NCBI GenBank assembly: GCA_026417735.1
Contig: JAOACR010000014.1
Span: forward strand, 1-64,000
DNA from: Kiritimatiellia bacterium
Lineage (GTDB): Bacteria; Verrucomicrobiota; Kiritimatiellia; PWTM01
Length of the DNA: 64,000 nt
Direction of reading: 5' to 3'
This document shows, in pieces, positions 8,960 through 17,939 of this stretch (position 1 is its first letter; the number at the start of each line of letters is the position of its first letter). Both the position numbers and the translations under genes were made by a program. The notes beneath the pieces are model-generated. The model was not told where the DNA came from and did no database searches. It saw only the letters and a list, made by a program, of their open reading frames with translations.

Positions 8960-10690
8960 ATGAAGTCGGCCGGCATTCTCGGCGCGCTGCTCGCGGCGCT
9001 CGGTGCCATCGCCGCGCCCCGCCCAAACGTCGTGATCATCCTCACCGACGACCTGGGCTATGGCGATCTGGGCTGCCATGGGAATCCGATGATCCGCACT
9101 CCGAACCTCGACCGACTCCACGCCGAGAGCGTCCGGTTCACCGACTTCCACGTGGATCCGACCTGCTCCCCCACCCGCGCGGCGCTGATGACCGGCCGCT
9201 ACTCCACGCGCGTCGGCGTCTGGCACACTGTGATGGGCCGATCACTGATGTTCCGCGACGAGACGACGATCGCGGAGGTCTTCGCCGCGCACGGCTACCG
9301 GACCGCCTGCATCGGAAAGTGGCACCTTGGCGACAACTACCCCATGCGCCCGCAGGATCGCGGCTTTCACGAGACGCTGATCCACGGCGGCGGAGGCATT
9401 GGCCAGACGCCGGACTGGTGGGGCAACGATTACGTCGACGACCACTACCTGCACAACGGCGAGTGGCGTGCGTTCAGAGGCTACTGCACGGACGTGTTCT
9501 TCGATGCGGCGATCGCCTTTATAGAGCGCCACCGCGACCGGCCGTTTTTCCTCTATCTGGCGCCAAACGTACCGCACTCGCCGTACCGCGCACCGGAGGC
9601 TTACCGGCGCGCCTGTGCAGATCGCGGCGTGCCACCGCCGATGGACGCCTTTTACGGCATGATCGAGCATCTCGACGAGGCGATCGGCCGGCTGCGCGAG
9701 CGTCTCCGCTCGCTGGGTGTTGCGGACAACACGATCCTGATGTTTCTGAGCGACAACGGCACTGCGGCGGGGATGCGACACGGGTCAGGTCGACCCGGCG
9801 AGTGGACCGGCTTCAACGCCGGCATGCGCGGCCAGAAGGGCAGCGCCTACGAGGGCGGCCACCGCGTGCCGTGTTTTCTGCACTGGCCCGCGGGCGGCCT
9901 CGCGGGCGGGCGGGACGTGCGCCAGTTGGCGGCGCACTTCGACTTGCTGCCGACCCTGGTCGAGCTGTGCGGTTTGAGCTGGTCGTCGCCCCGACCGCTG
10001 GATGGCCGCAGTCTGGTGCCACTGCTGCGCGGTCGGGAGGCGGAGTGGCCGGACCGAACACTCTTTGTGCACGTGCAGCGGGAGGAGATTCCGCCAAAAT
10101 GGCGGGCGAGCGCGGTGATGACGCAGCGCTGGCGACTGGTGGACGGTCGAGAGCTTTACGACATCACCGCCGACGCCGCCCAGCAGCGCGACGTCGCGGC
10201 GCAATATCCGGCAGTCGTCGACGAGCTTCGGGCGCGGTACGAGGCGTGGTGGGCAACACTGGAGCCGGTGTTCGACCGCTATGCGTGCATCGTCGTCGGT
10301 GCTGACACGGAAAACCCCTGCCGCCTGACCTGCATGGATTGGCACGCGCCCAGCCTCGACGAGGTGCCTTGGGATCAGTCCCAAGTTGCGCGGCTGCCGC
10401 GCGCGAACGGGTGGTGGATGATCGAGGTCGCGCGGGCCGGCCGCTATCGTGTGACGCTGCGACATCAGCCCGCGACGGCACCCCGGCGGCTGGAGGCGCG
10501 CGTCGCGAGGGTGCGAGCGGGGGCGATCGAGGCGTCCCGGCAGGTTCCGGACGGTGCTGACGCGGTCGCGTTTGAGCTGGACCTCCCCGCCGGCCAGATG
10601 CGGCTACAGACCTGGCTGGAGGATCCTGCCAGCGGCGCTTCGCGCGGCGCGTTCTTCGTGGATGTGGAGCGACTGAACGACGGCCGATGA
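8960..10690 (+). CDS. Secreted sulfatase (formylglycine-dependent arylsulfatase family)
   Basis: 576 residues with a short signal peptide (residues 1-19). The sulfatase core begins PNVVIILTDDLGYGD, where the Asp pair binds calcium. The modification motif is CSPTRAALMTGR, with Cys69 converted to formylglycine by an FGE enzyme. IGKWHLGD and FLSDNGT supply further active-site residues. About 140 residues beyond the usual core form a beta-rich C-terminal domain of unknown type. It probably removes sulfate from algal or host glycans in the periplasm or outside the cell. An anaerobic or aerobic maturase is not in the window. A hairpin with arms CCCCCG/CGGGGG lies just downstream. Confidence 0.93.
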   Translation: MKSAGILGALLAALGAIAAPRPNVVIILTDDLGYGDLGCHGNPMIRTPNLDRLHAESVRFTDFHVDPTCSPTRAALMTGRYSTRVGVWHTVMGRSLMFRDETTIAEVFAAHGYRTACIGKWHLGDNYPMRPQDRGFHETLIHGGGGIGQTPDWWGNDYVDDHYLHNGEWRAFRGYCTDVFFDAAIAFIERHRDRPFFLYLAPNVPHSPYRAPEAYRRACADRGVPPPMDAFYGMIEHLDEAIGRLRERLRSLGVADNTILMFLSDNGTAAGMRHGSGRPGEWTGFNAGMRGQKGSAYEGGHRVPCFLHWPAGGLAGGRDVRQLAAHFDLLPTLVELCGLSWSSPRPLDGRSLVPLLRGREAEWPDRTLFVHVQREEIPPKWRASAVMTQRWRLVDGRELYDITADAAQQRDVAAQYPAVVDELRARYEAWWATLEPVFDRYACIVVGADTENPCRLTCMDWHAPSLDEVPWDQSQVARLPRANGWWMIEVARAGRYRVTLRHQPATAPRRLEARVARVRAGAIEASRQVPDGADAVAFELDLPAGQMRLQTWLEDPASGASRGAFFVDVERLNDGR

Positions 10691-10693
10691 ACG

Positions 10694-10711
10694 CCCCCGC
10701 ACAAACGGGGG
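10694..10711 (+). terminator. GC hairpin after sulfatase gene
   Basis: CCCCCG (10694-10699) and CGGGGG (10706-10711) can pair around a six-base loop. No run of T follows on the plus strand, so it is a weak terminator candidate. It separates the sulfatase gene from the DUF1549 operon. Confidence 0.3.
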
Positions 10712-10768
10712 GAGAAAACACCCCCAGGAGGCCGGCAAATCAAACCTCTTGCGGCACAATATCGGCCG

Positions 10769-12370
10769 ATGCCGCCCGTTTTTTCTATGGTGACACTGCA
10801 AACCGCCAACGTGTTCGCGGCCTTCGCGTTCGTGGCCGGCTCAGTGCTCGCCGCGGAGGGGCCGTCGGAGGTGTTTGACGGCGGGCCGGCCCGCCCGCGG
10901 GGGCGGATTGACGAGCTGGTGTGGGCGCGGCTGACGGAGCTGAAGATCCTGCCCGCCCGCGATTGTTCGGACAGCGTCTTTGTTCGCCGGGCGTACCTGG
11001 ACATCATCGGGACGCTGCCGACCGAGCCGGAGGTGAGCAGGTTCCTGCGCGACCCTGCGCCCGACCGGCGGGCGAAGCTGATTGACGCGCTGCTGGAGCG
11101 CGAGGAGTTCGCTGACTATTGGGCGATGAAGTGGTGCGACCTGCTGCGCGTAAAGGCGGAGTTTCCGGTGAACCTCTGGCCGAACGGGGTGCAGGCGTAC
11201 CACCGCTGGATCAGGGATTCAATTCGTCAGAACCTCCCCTATGATCGGTTCGCCCGCGCGCTGCTGACCAGCAGCGGCAGCAACTTCCGCGATCCGCCGG
11301 TGAACTTCTACCGCGCCGCGCAGGGAGGCGACCCCGTCGCGGTCGCGCAGTCGGTCGCGCTGACCTTCATGGGGGTGCGGCCGGACCGGCTGCCGCCGAG
11401 GACGCTGGCGGGCCTCGCCGCGTTTTTCACCAAGGTCGAGTTCAAGGGCACCGGCGAATGGAAGGAGTCGATCCTCGTCTTCAACCCTGCCCGGACGTGC
11501 ACGAACCCGGCGGTCGCGCCCGCGCCGGTGTTCCCTGACGGGTCGCCCGCGCGCATCGCCCCAGGCCAGGATCCGCGCGTGGTGTTTGCGGACTGGCTCG
11601 TTCGGGCTGAGAACCCATGGTTTGCACGTGCGATCGCGAACCGCGTGTGGGCCTGGCTGCTTGGGCGCGGCATCGTGCACGAGCCGGACGATTTCCGCCA
11701 GGACAACCCGCCGTCCAACCCTGCGCTGCTGGAGTACCTCTCGCGGCGGCTTGCCGAGCTGAACTGGGACCTCAAGGGGCTGATGCGCGAGATTCTCAAC
11801 TCGCAGACCTATCAGTTCTCCCCCATCCCCGCCGCCGAGCACCCGCAGGCGGCCGCGCAGTTCGCGTACTATCCGATGCGGCGGCTGGAAGCGGAGGTGT
11901 TGATGGACGCGCTGTGTATGATCACGGGCACCACCGAGGAGTACCAGAGCCCGATTCCGGAACCATTCACCTGGGTCCCCCGCAACGTTCGGACAATCCA
12001 ACTGGCGGACGGGAGCATCACGAGCCCGTTTCTGGAGATGTTCGGCCGGCCGCCGCGTGACACGGGGCTGGAGTCTGAGCGCAGCAACCGCATCACCCCC
12101 GACCAGCGGTTGCATCTGCTCAACTCCACGCACATTCGCCGCAAGATCGAGCAGGGGCCGAAACTGGCGCCGATTTATGCGATGGTGAACAATCAGCCCG
12201 CGGAGATGGTCCGCCGAATCTACCTGACAATCCTCTCCCGCGAACCGACGCCGGCGGAGCGCCAGCGGATCGAGGCATATGCACGCTCCGGCGCCGCCCG
12301 CGGTCGCGAGCTGGCGGTGGATCTGGTATGGGCGCTCATCAACAGCTCGGAGTTTCTCTACCGGCACTGA
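10769..12370 (+). CDS. DUF1549/DUF1553 domain protein
   Basis: 533 residues. A hydrophobic leader (TANVFAAFAFVAGSVLA) suggests export. The DUF1549 region contains FVRRAYLDIIGTLPTEPEV and EEFADYWAMKWCDLLRVK. The DUF1553 region contains WFARAIANRVWAWLLGRGIV, LMREILNSQTYQ, RRLEAEVLMDAL and, near the C-terminus, EFLYRH. These paired domains are hallmark paralogous proteins of planctomycetes and other PVC bacteria and almost always precede a DUF1501 gene, as here. The usual cytochrome-like PSCyt1 domain is absent. The function is unknown; a role in exported polysaccharide degradation is suspected in the literature. The start may be ATG 10769 or ATG 10787; neither has a clear ribosome-binding site. 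Confidence 0.88.
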   Translation: MPPVFSMVTLQTANVFAAFAFVAGSVLAAEGPSEVFDGGPARPRGRIDELVWARLTELKILPARDCSDSVFVRRAYLDIIGTLPTEPEVSRFLRDPAPDRRAKLIDALLEREEFADYWAMKWCDLLRVKAEFPVNLWPNGVQAYHRWIRDSIRQNLPYDRFARALLTSSGSNFRDPPVNFYRAAQGGDPVAVAQSVALTFMGVRPDRLPPRTLAGLAAFFTKVEFKGTGEWKESILVFNPARTCTNPAVAPAPVFPDGSPARIAPGQDPRVVFADWLVRAENPWFARAIANRVWAWLLGRGIVHEPDDFRQDNPPSNPALLEYLSRRLAELNWDLKGLMREILNSQTYQFSPIPAAEHPQAAAQFAYYPMRRLEAEVLMDALCMITGTTEEYQSPIPEPFTWVPRNVRTIQLADGSITSPFLEMFGRPPRDTGLESERSNRITPDQRLHLLNSTHIRRKIEQGPKLAPIYAMVNNQPAEMVRRIYLTILSREPTPAERQRIEAYARSGAARGRELAVDLVWALINSSEFLYRH

Positions 12371-12412
12371 GATGAACCGACTGGCTCCCAACCCCGACAG
12401 GAGGACCCATCC

Positions 12413-13744
12413 GTGAACACCCCGCATGGCCCACTGACCATGAACCGGCGCGAAGCGCTGAAAACCACACTGGTCGCCTCCGCCGGCTGGTGGCTGACGA
12501 ACCGCGCGATCGCGGCGCCCGCCATCCCGACCGGCCGGGCAAAAGCGGTGATTCAAATCTGGATGTGGGGCGGCCCCTGCCACATCGACACGTTCGACCC
12601 GAAACCGAACGCCGGCCACGACTACTGCGGCGATCTGGACAAGGACATTCCGACGAACGTGGACGGCATTCGGATCAACGCGAACCTGCCGTTGCTGGCG
12701 AAACAGGCGGACAAGTTTTCGATCATCCGCAGCCTCACGCACGGCAACAACGCGCACGAGACCGCATCGTACATCGTGCAGACCGGTCGCAAAGCGGGCG
12801 ACGGCCAGGTGTGGCCCAGCGCGGGCGCAGTCGTCTCCTACTTCAAGGGGTACAACGGCGGCTACAAGGGGCTGATTCCGCCCTACGTCGTGCTGACGCG
12901 TCCGCAGGGCCGCTTCTCGGAAGCCGGTTTTCTTGGCAACCGCTACAAGCCGTTTGCGACCGGCGGCGACCCGGCGAGCCGGACCCGGTTCGTCGTGGAG
13001 GGGGTAGTGGCGGAGGGGATCACCGAGGAGCGTCAGCGGGCGCGGCGGGACCTGATGCTGGGGCTCGACCAGCTGCGCGCGCGCCGACGGGAAGACCCGG
13101 CGGTCGCCGAGCTGGAGCGCGCAGATGCGCAAGCCTACGACCTGATTCTCGGTGACGCGGGCAAGGTGTTTGACCTGAGCGAGGAGAAAGAGGAGCTGCG
13201 CGAACGGTACGGCCGTACCCGCTTCGGCCAGTCCTGCCTGGTCGCGCGCCGCCTGGTCGAACGCGGCGTGCCGTACGTGACCATCAACTATGAGGGCTGG
13301 GACACGCACAAGCTGCACTTCCAGGCAATGCGCCGGATGTTGCCGGATCTCGACCGCGGCATGGCCACGTTGATCGAGGACCTGCACCAGCGTGGGCTGC
13401 TGGACTCCACGATCATCTGGTGGAGTGGCGAGTTTGGACGCACGCCGCGCGTGCAGTGGGAACCGCCCTGGAATGGCGGCCGCAACCATTTCGGCCGGGT
13501 CTTCTGCGCGGTGGTCGCCGGTGGCGGCTTCAAGGGCGGCCGCGTGGTCGGCAAAACCGACGAAAAAGGCGAGAACCTCGTGGAGCGGCCGGTGTATCCC
13601 TGGGATCTGCTCGGCACAATGTACGCGCTGCTGGGGATTGACGGCGCGGCGAAACTGCCGCACCCGCAGGGCAAGCCCGTCACCGTCAGCCCGCAGCCGG
13701 ACGAGGGTTACGAGAGCGGCGGGCTGCTGACCGAGCTGGTGTAG
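12413..13744 (+). CDS. DUF1501 family protein, Tat-exported
   Basis: 443 residues starting with GTG at 12413, eight bases after AGGAGG. The N-terminus NRREALKTTLVASAGWWL has a twin arginine and a hydrophobic stretch typical of Tat substrates. DUF1501 is related to the alkaline-phosphatase/sulfatase superfamily. Seen here are WMWGGPCHIDTFDPKP, SIIRSLTHGNNAHE, RYGRTRFGQSCLVARRLVERG, WDTHKLHFQAMRRMLPDLD and WSGEFGRTPRVQ, with the His and Asp residues expected for a metal site. It follows the DUF1549/1553 gene by about 40 bases and precedes the PPC protein gene by about 20, forming one operon. The enzymatic reaction is not established. Confidence 0.9.
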   Translation: MNTPHGPLTMNRREALKTTLVASAGWWLTNRAIAAPAIPTGRAKAVIQIWMWGGPCHIDTFDPKPNAGHDYCGDLDKDIPTNVDGIRINANLPLLAKQADKFSIIRSLTHGNNAHETASYIVQTGRKAGDGQVWPSAGAVVSYFKGYNGGYKGLIPPYVVLTRPQGRFSEAGFLGNRYKPFATGGDPASRTRFVVEGVVAEGITEERQRARRDLMLGLDQLRARRREDPAVAELERADAQAYDLILGDAGKVFDLSEEKEELRERYGRTRFGQSCLVARRLVERGVPYVTINYEGWDTHKLHFQAMRRMLPDLDRGMATLIEDLHQRGLLDSTIIWWSGEFGRTPRVQWEPPWNGGRNHFGRVFCAVVAGGGFKGGRVVGKTDEKGENLVERPVYPWDLLGTMYALLGIDGAAKLPHPQGKPVTVSPQPDEGYESGGLLTELV

Positions 13745-13765
13745 CCCGCGCGGAGGTCTTGCACG

Positions 13766-16018
13766 ATGACCTCGGCGGTTCCATTGCAGATCGGGCGTGC
13801 ACGAACGCCCCTGGCGGCCGTGCTGGCGGTCGCCACCGCCACCGCGCAGGTGCGCGAGCCGCACGCGGGCTACATCTTCCCGGCCGGCGGCATGCGAGGC
13901 ACCACTTTCGAGGCTGTCCTCGGCGGGCAGTACATCGAGGGGGCAACGAATTTGCTCGTCAGCGGCGGCGGCGTATCGGCGCAGATTCTGCGGCACGTGC
14001 GGCTGCTCGCGCCGCAGCAGCTGAACGGGATTCGAAACAACTTCGAGAAGTACATCCAGCTCGTCGACATGGGGCGCACAAATGCGCAGCGGAAGGCGGA
14101 GGCCGAAGAGCTGAAACAGCGCCTGATCGCGCAGTTGCGCGAAATCGGCATCGACGAATTCAGCATGCGGGCGCTGCAGGAGTACCGCCGCATGATGAGC
14201 GATCCGAAGCGCCAGGTGAACCCGGCGATTTCGGAGTACGTGAAACTGCGGATCACGATCGCGCCCGACGCCACGCCGGGCGACCGGGAGGTCCGGATGA
14301 TCGGCGCGCTCGGCATGACCAACCCGCTGCGGTTCCAGGTGGGCGTGCTGCCGGAAAAAACTGAAAAGGAGCCGAACGACACCGGCCCGAACGTCGTCGC
14401 TGGTGAGCTGCCGTTGGTGCTGAACGGCCAAATCATGCCGGGCGACGTGGACCGCTTCCGCATTCGCGCCCGCAAGGGGGAACGTCTGGTCGCCTGGGCC
14501 CAGGCCCGCGCGCTGATCCCCTACCTAGCCGACGCAGTCCCCGGGTGGTTTCAGGCGGTGCTCTCGCTGCGCGACCTCGAGGGGCGCGAGCTCGCGTACT
14601 GCGACGACAACCGCTTCGATCCCGACCCCGTCATCTCCGTCGAGATCCCGGCCGACGGCGAGTACGACCTCGAAATCCGCGACGCGATCTACCGCGGTCG
14701 CGAGGACTTCGTCTACCGGATTGCGGTGGGCCGCATCCCGTACATCCAGGGGATCTACCCGCTGGGTGGCCCGCTCGGCCGGCCGACGACCGTTCAGCTG
14801 ACCGGCTGGAACCTGCCGAATTCCGCGATCCCGTTCACCCCCGCCGCAGCGGGCGTTCAGAAAGTCGCCGTGCGGGCCGGCGAGCTCCTCTCGAACTGGC
14901 AGCCGTTCCTGGCCGACACCTGGCCGGAACTGTATGAGCGCGAACCCAACGATGACAGTGCGCGCGCCACCGCGGTCGTCGCGCCGGTGATCGCGAACGG
15001 CCGCATCGGCGCCCCCGGCGACCGCGACGTGTATCGGTTCGAAGCCAGCGCCGGCGTGAAGGTCGTTGCCGAGGTCTTCGCGCGCCGCCTGAATTCGCCA
15101 CTCGATTCCCTGCTGCGGATCGCCGACGCGGCCGGCCGCGAAATCGCGGCAAACGACGACTTCAATGACAAGGGCGCAGGTCTGGTCACTCACCAGGCGG
15201 ACTCTCGCATCGAGGTGACGATGCCGAGCAATGGTGTCTACACCGTCACGGTCGCCGACGCCCAGGGCAAGGGCGGCCCCGATTACGCCTATCGGCTGCG
15301 CTTGGGCGTGCCTCGGCCGGACTTCGAGCTGAGAGTCGTGCCCGCCACCGTGAATGTTCGACCGGGCCAGACCGTCGCGCTCACCGTGCACGTGTTGCGG
15401 CGCGATGGTTTTGACGGCCCGGTCGAGCTCCGGTTGACGAGTCCGACGAACGGCTGGTCGCTGACCGGCGCTCGGATCCCGGCCGGCGCCGATCATGTTC
15501 GGGTGACACTCACCGGCCCCGCGACCGCGCGCGGCACCGAACCGGTGGCGCTGAAGATGGAAGGTGTCGCCACTATCAGTGGGCGCGAGGTGCGGCGGGC
15601 TGCGACGCCGGCGGACGATCTGATGCAAGCGTTTTTCTACCGGCATCTGGTCCCCGCGGAGTCATGGCTAGCATGGACGGTATCGTCGCGGTTTGGCCCG
15701 ATGCCACCTGTCCAGCTCGTCGGTGCAACTCCGGTGCGGCTGAGCCCGGGTGCGACCGCCTCCGTCCGTGTCCGGGTCCCCATGGGCGCGGGTCGACGCC
15801 GGTTCCAGCTGGACCTTAGCGACCCGCCCGAGGGGATCGGGTTGGACAAGGCCAACTGGAGCAGTGACCAGGTGGAGCTGCTGTTCAAAGCCGATCCGGA
15901 AAAGGCGAAGGCCGGCACGAGCGGGAATTTGATCGTGGAGATTCTTGCGGACGCGGGCGGTCGGCGCGTGCCGGTGGGGGTATTGCCCGCGATTCCTTTT
16001 GAAATTGTCCGCAACTAG
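13766..16018 (+). CDS. Secreted PPC-domain (pre-peptidase C-terminal) beta-sandwich protein
   Basis: 750 residues. A leader of about 27 residues ends ATATA, then comes mature VREPHAGYIFPAGGMRG, a conserved start in PVC proteins encoded with DUF1501. Two PPC-type jelly rolls are recognisable from the hallmarks EKEPNDTGPN...GDVDRFRIRA (residues 195-240) and YEREPNDDSARA...GDRDVYRFEA (390-430), each followed by Asp-rich DDN or DDFND turns. Further beta domains follow to the C-terminus. Such proteins probably bind cell surface or glycan. GGAGG lies nine bases before the ATG. It is the last gene of the three-gene operon and ends close to a repeat with hairpin potential. Confidence 0.85.
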   Translation: MTSAVPLQIGRARTPLAAVLAVATATAQVREPHAGYIFPAGGMRGTTFEAVLGGQYIEGATNLLVSGGGVSAQILRHVRLLAPQQLNGIRNNFEKYIQLVDMGRTNAQRKAEAEELKQRLIAQLREIGIDEFSMRALQEYRRMMSDPKRQVNPAISEYVKLRITIAPDATPGDREVRMIGALGMTNPLRFQVGVLPEKTEKEPNDTGPNVVAGELPLVLNGQIMPGDVDRFRIRARKGERLVAWAQARALIPYLADAVPGWFQAVLSLRDLEGRELAYCDDNRFDPDPVISVEIPADGEYDLEIRDAIYRGREDFVYRIAVGRIPYIQGIYPLGGPLGRPTTVQLTGWNLPNSAIPFTPAAAGVQKVAVRAGELLSNWQPFLADTWPELYEREPNDDSARATAVVAPVIANGRIGAPGDRDVYRFEASAGVKVVAEVFARRLNSPLDSLLRIADAAGREIAANDDFNDKGAGLVTHQADSRIEVTMPSNGVYTVTVADAQGKGGPDYAYRLRLGVPRPDFELRVVPATVNVRPGQTVALTVHVLRRDGFDGPVELRLTSPTNGWSLTGARIPAGADHVRVTLTGPATARGTEPVALKMEGVATISGREVRRAATPADDLMQAFFYRHLVPAESWLAWTVSSRFGPMPPVQLVGATPVRLSPGATASVRVRVPMGAGRRRFQLDLSDPPEGIGLDKANWSSDQVELLFKADPEKAKAGTSGNLIVEILADAGGRRVPVGVLPAIPFEIVRN

Positions 16019-16066
16019 GGACTTTCGGGCGCGCTTCCCTGCAGAGACGGCGCGGATGGGTGTTCC

Positions 16067-16106
16067 GGACGGAGTGGAAGCCGTCCCTCCAAGGTGACGG
16101 GTTCCT
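16067..16106 (+). repeat. Dispersed hairpin repeat, copy 1
   Basis: The 40-base unit begins GGACGGAGTGGAAGCCGTCC and continues CTCCAAGGTGACGGGTTCCT. It matches copy 2 (16186-16225) at all but a few positions. The first 20 bases form an inverted repeat (GGACGGa/GCCGTCC with loop GTGGAA), with one mismatch in this copy. It lies between convergent genes. Confidence 0.8.
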
Positions 16107-16185
16107 CCGCAATCTTCGGCGCAAATGGAGGGCCAGGTTCCACCCCGGCTGATGGATGGAGGGAGGGAGACTTCGGGGGTTTCGC

Positions 16186-16225
16186 GGACGGCGTGGAAGC
16201 CGTCCCTCCAGGGTGACGGGATCCT
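16186..16225 (+). repeat. Dispersed hairpin repeat, copy 2
   Basis: The unit begins GGACGGCGTGGAAGCCGTCC and continues CTCCAGGGTGACGGGATCCT. The arms GGACGGC and GCCGTCC pair perfectly around GTGGAA. It overlaps the last bases of the DUF6807 gene. Same orientation as copy 1, 119 bases apart. Confidence 0.8.
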
Positions 16226-17195
16226 ACTGGCTCCCTCGTCGGACCGATGGTTCGGCATCCCGCGGCAAGTCGGCGAACCAGCGCCATACTTCCTCAAGTC
16301 GTGACGGCGCTGGCATGCCCGAGTGCACGTAGAGTCCGTACCGCAAGCGCAGCGGCGGCTCTTCGCGCACCACCAGCGGCCCTCGCAGCGTAAGGCATGG
16401 TCCCATCCACCCATCATCCCGCACATGAAAGGGTGTTGGATGGTTCGGATTCTCGGGGTGATCGAGCAAGGTCAACCCCTCCACAATGCCGGGTGCAACC
16501 GGACCGGTGTAATCCACCCACTTCGCGGGACGCCGGAAGACGCCGGCTTCGTTGACGCCGCCTTCGGAATTGCGAATGGTCCCTCCCCCATCCTTCACGC
16601 CGAGGGTCTTCGCCACCCGCACTCCGAGGATGCCAAACGGTGTGGCACCAAGTTCAACCTCACCGGCGACCGCCCGCAGCTCAACGTCGAGCAAGAGAAG
16701 CCACTCGCGATTCGGCATCGCGCGTACCGCGATCCGGCGCCGCTCGAGCAGAATCGGCGCGCCGTTGGTGCCCAGCCACTCATTTTGGCAGAGCACCGCG
16801 GCCTCTTCCGCCCCGTCCGTCAAACGCTCGATCCGCCGGTGCGCGATCCGCGCCGGCCCGGGGCGGTCCTCCCAAAAGTTCACCCCCTCCACCGACTGGT
16901 GTGAGATCCAAACGGAGTTGTGATGCCCATGGCTCTCCGGATCGTGGGGATGTCCCATGCGCGTAAGGACGCGCCCCGCCGGGCCGATGACTGGAAACAC
17001 GAACGGGCGGCGGAGCTCCGGCCCGAAGTGATAACGGGCGATCTCCAAACCGTCTCGCTGAAAAGAAATCTGATGGTAGGGCTGCGGGACCGCCTGCAGC
17101 GCCGGTACTACCGCCGTCGCCCCAGTCGCAAGGGCCATGAGCGCGACCTCGAGGGCCGCAAGACTAACAAGCGGACCAGGGATCTCGTGCTTCAT
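16224..17195 (-). CDS. DUF6807 (PmoA-like) family secreted protein
   Basis: 323 residues beginning at ATG 17195, preceded by GGAG. An N-terminal hydrophobic segment (LVSLAALEVALMALATGATAVVPAL) suggests export. Family features include PYHQISFQRDG, LRRPFVFPVIGP, the His-rich HPHDPESHGHHNSVWISHQ (probable metal or substrate site), GVNFWED, and later AKWVDYTGPV and DHPENPNHPTPFHVRDDGWMGP. This family, often called PmoA or DUF6807, is common in polysaccharide loci of Bacteroidota and Verrucomicrobiota; its activity is not known and the methane-oxygenase label is misleading. The gene is convergent with the PPC gene, with two hairpin repeats between them. Confidence 0.82.
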   Translation of the reverse strand: MKHEIPGPLVSLAALEVALMALATGATAVVPALQAVPQPYHQISFQRDGLEIARYHFGPELRRPFVFPVIGPAGRVLTRMGHPHDPESHGHHNSVWISHQSVEGVNFWEDRPGPARIAHRRIERLTDGAEEAAVLCQNEWLGTNGAPILLERRRIAVRAMPNREWLLLLDVELRAVAGEVELGATPFGILGVRVAKTLGVKDGGGTIRNSEGGVNEAGVFRRPAKWVDYTGPVAPGIVEGLTLLDHPENPNHPTPFHVRDDGWMGPCLTLRGPLVVREEPPLRLRYGLYVHSGMPAPSRLEEVWRWFADLPRDAEPSVRRGSQ

Positions 17196-17354
17196 CGGCT
17201 CCACTCGTCCAGGCCTCGGCCGCCCTCTGTGGGCCCACACCCCGCGCCCGGACGCAAGGTAAACTCATCGCAGAATTGTCACGGCGTGTAAACGTCTGCT
17301 CCGGCGCGCCCGCGGCCTCCAGTGTTTTTCCTCGCTCAACCATTGGGCAAGCTC

Positions 17355-17382
17355 TTGACGCCGGACCGCCGGTGAATATCAT
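17355..17382 (+). promoter_or_regulatory. Sigma-70-like promoter of the small lipoprotein gene
   Basis: TTGACG (17355-17360) and TATCAT (17377-17382) are 16 bases apart. Initiation near 17389 would give a leader of about 60 bases before ATG 17448. This is the best consensus promoter I found in the window. Confidence 0.6.
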
Positions 17383-17447
17383 AGACGGCCGAATTGCTGC
17401 TATGGGCGCAAAGTTCCGACCCAAAGGCAGCATGGAGGACAAACAGA

Positions 17448-17609
17448 ATGAAGACGATTGCGAAGGCACTCGCGCTGGTGGCGGCGATCGGCGTTGTGAC
17501 CGCGATGGCGGACGCTGGCTGCGCGAAGAAGGAGGAGAAGAAGGAAGCTCCTGCGCAGACGAACGCCCCCGCGGAGAAGGCCCAGAGCCAGACCGGCGCG
17601 AACCAGTGA
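17448..17609 (+). CDS. Small lysine/glutamate-rich putative lipoprotein
   Basis: 53 residues from ATG 17448, with GGAGGA eight bases upstream. A hydrophobic signal (residues 5-20) is followed by ADAGC with Cys25, then CAKKEEKKEAPAQTNAPAE and a short polar tail. The -3 residue of the lipobox is not the usual Leu, so lipidation is likely but not certain. It has its own promoter and a strong intrinsic terminator, so it is a monocistronic, probably well expressed gene. Small KKEE-type lipoproteins are common in this group and have no known function. Confidence 0.75.
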   Translation: MKTIAKALALVAAIGVVTAMADAGCAKKEEKKEAPAQTNAPAEKAQSQTGANQ

Positions 17610-17620
17610 CGTAGGCGGGG

Positions 17621-17639
17621 CCCGCGCGGTTCGCGCGGG
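17621..17639 (+). terminator. Perfect GC hairpin downstream of lipoprotein gene
   Basis: CCCGCGCG (17621-17628) pairs perfectly with CGCGCGGG (17632-17639) around GTT. No T tract follows directly. It lies between the lipoprotein stop codon and the U-tailed hairpin at 17652 and may aid 3' end stability. Confidence 0.45.
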
Positions 17640-17651
17640 AGACCGACGTTG

Positions 17652-17690
17652 TGAGCCCGTCGTCCTCTGGACGGCGGGCTCATTTCGTTT
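17652..17690 (+). terminator. Rho-independent terminator
   Basis: TGAGCCCGTCGTCC (17652-17665) pairs with GGACGGCGGGCTCA (17669-17682), 13 of 14 positions, around TCT, followed by TTTCGTTT. It ends the 53-residue lipoprotein transcript. Confidence 0.8.
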
Positions 17691-17939
17691 CCTCACCCGC
17701 TTTCCCGGTGGCCACCGGAGACTTTCGAGCCCGACCTACTTTTGCACGCCGCCGTCCAGAGTTCTCCGCCCGCCTTGTGGCCGGGCGGCCAACGATCACC
17801 ACCTGAAACCGCCGATTTACAATGACAACTCGGGAGACGGCGAAGTGCTGCGTCATGACGCGGGAGCAGGAAGGACCGGGCGTCTCCTGCCGCACCTCTC
17901 ACGAGGTCGTGGTCTGCCGCGGCACGCCCCCGGGTCAAG

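Noticed and set aside
11219-14431. Antisense open frame of 1,070 codons
   Set aside because: It mirrors the DUF1549/1553, DUF1501 and PPC genes; its translation is a GC-bias shadow rich in His/Arg with no family pattern.
17680-17895. 71-residue minus-strand frame with a hydrophobic core
   Set aside because: It overlaps the terminator, has no ribosome-binding site and no recognisable family; too weak to call.
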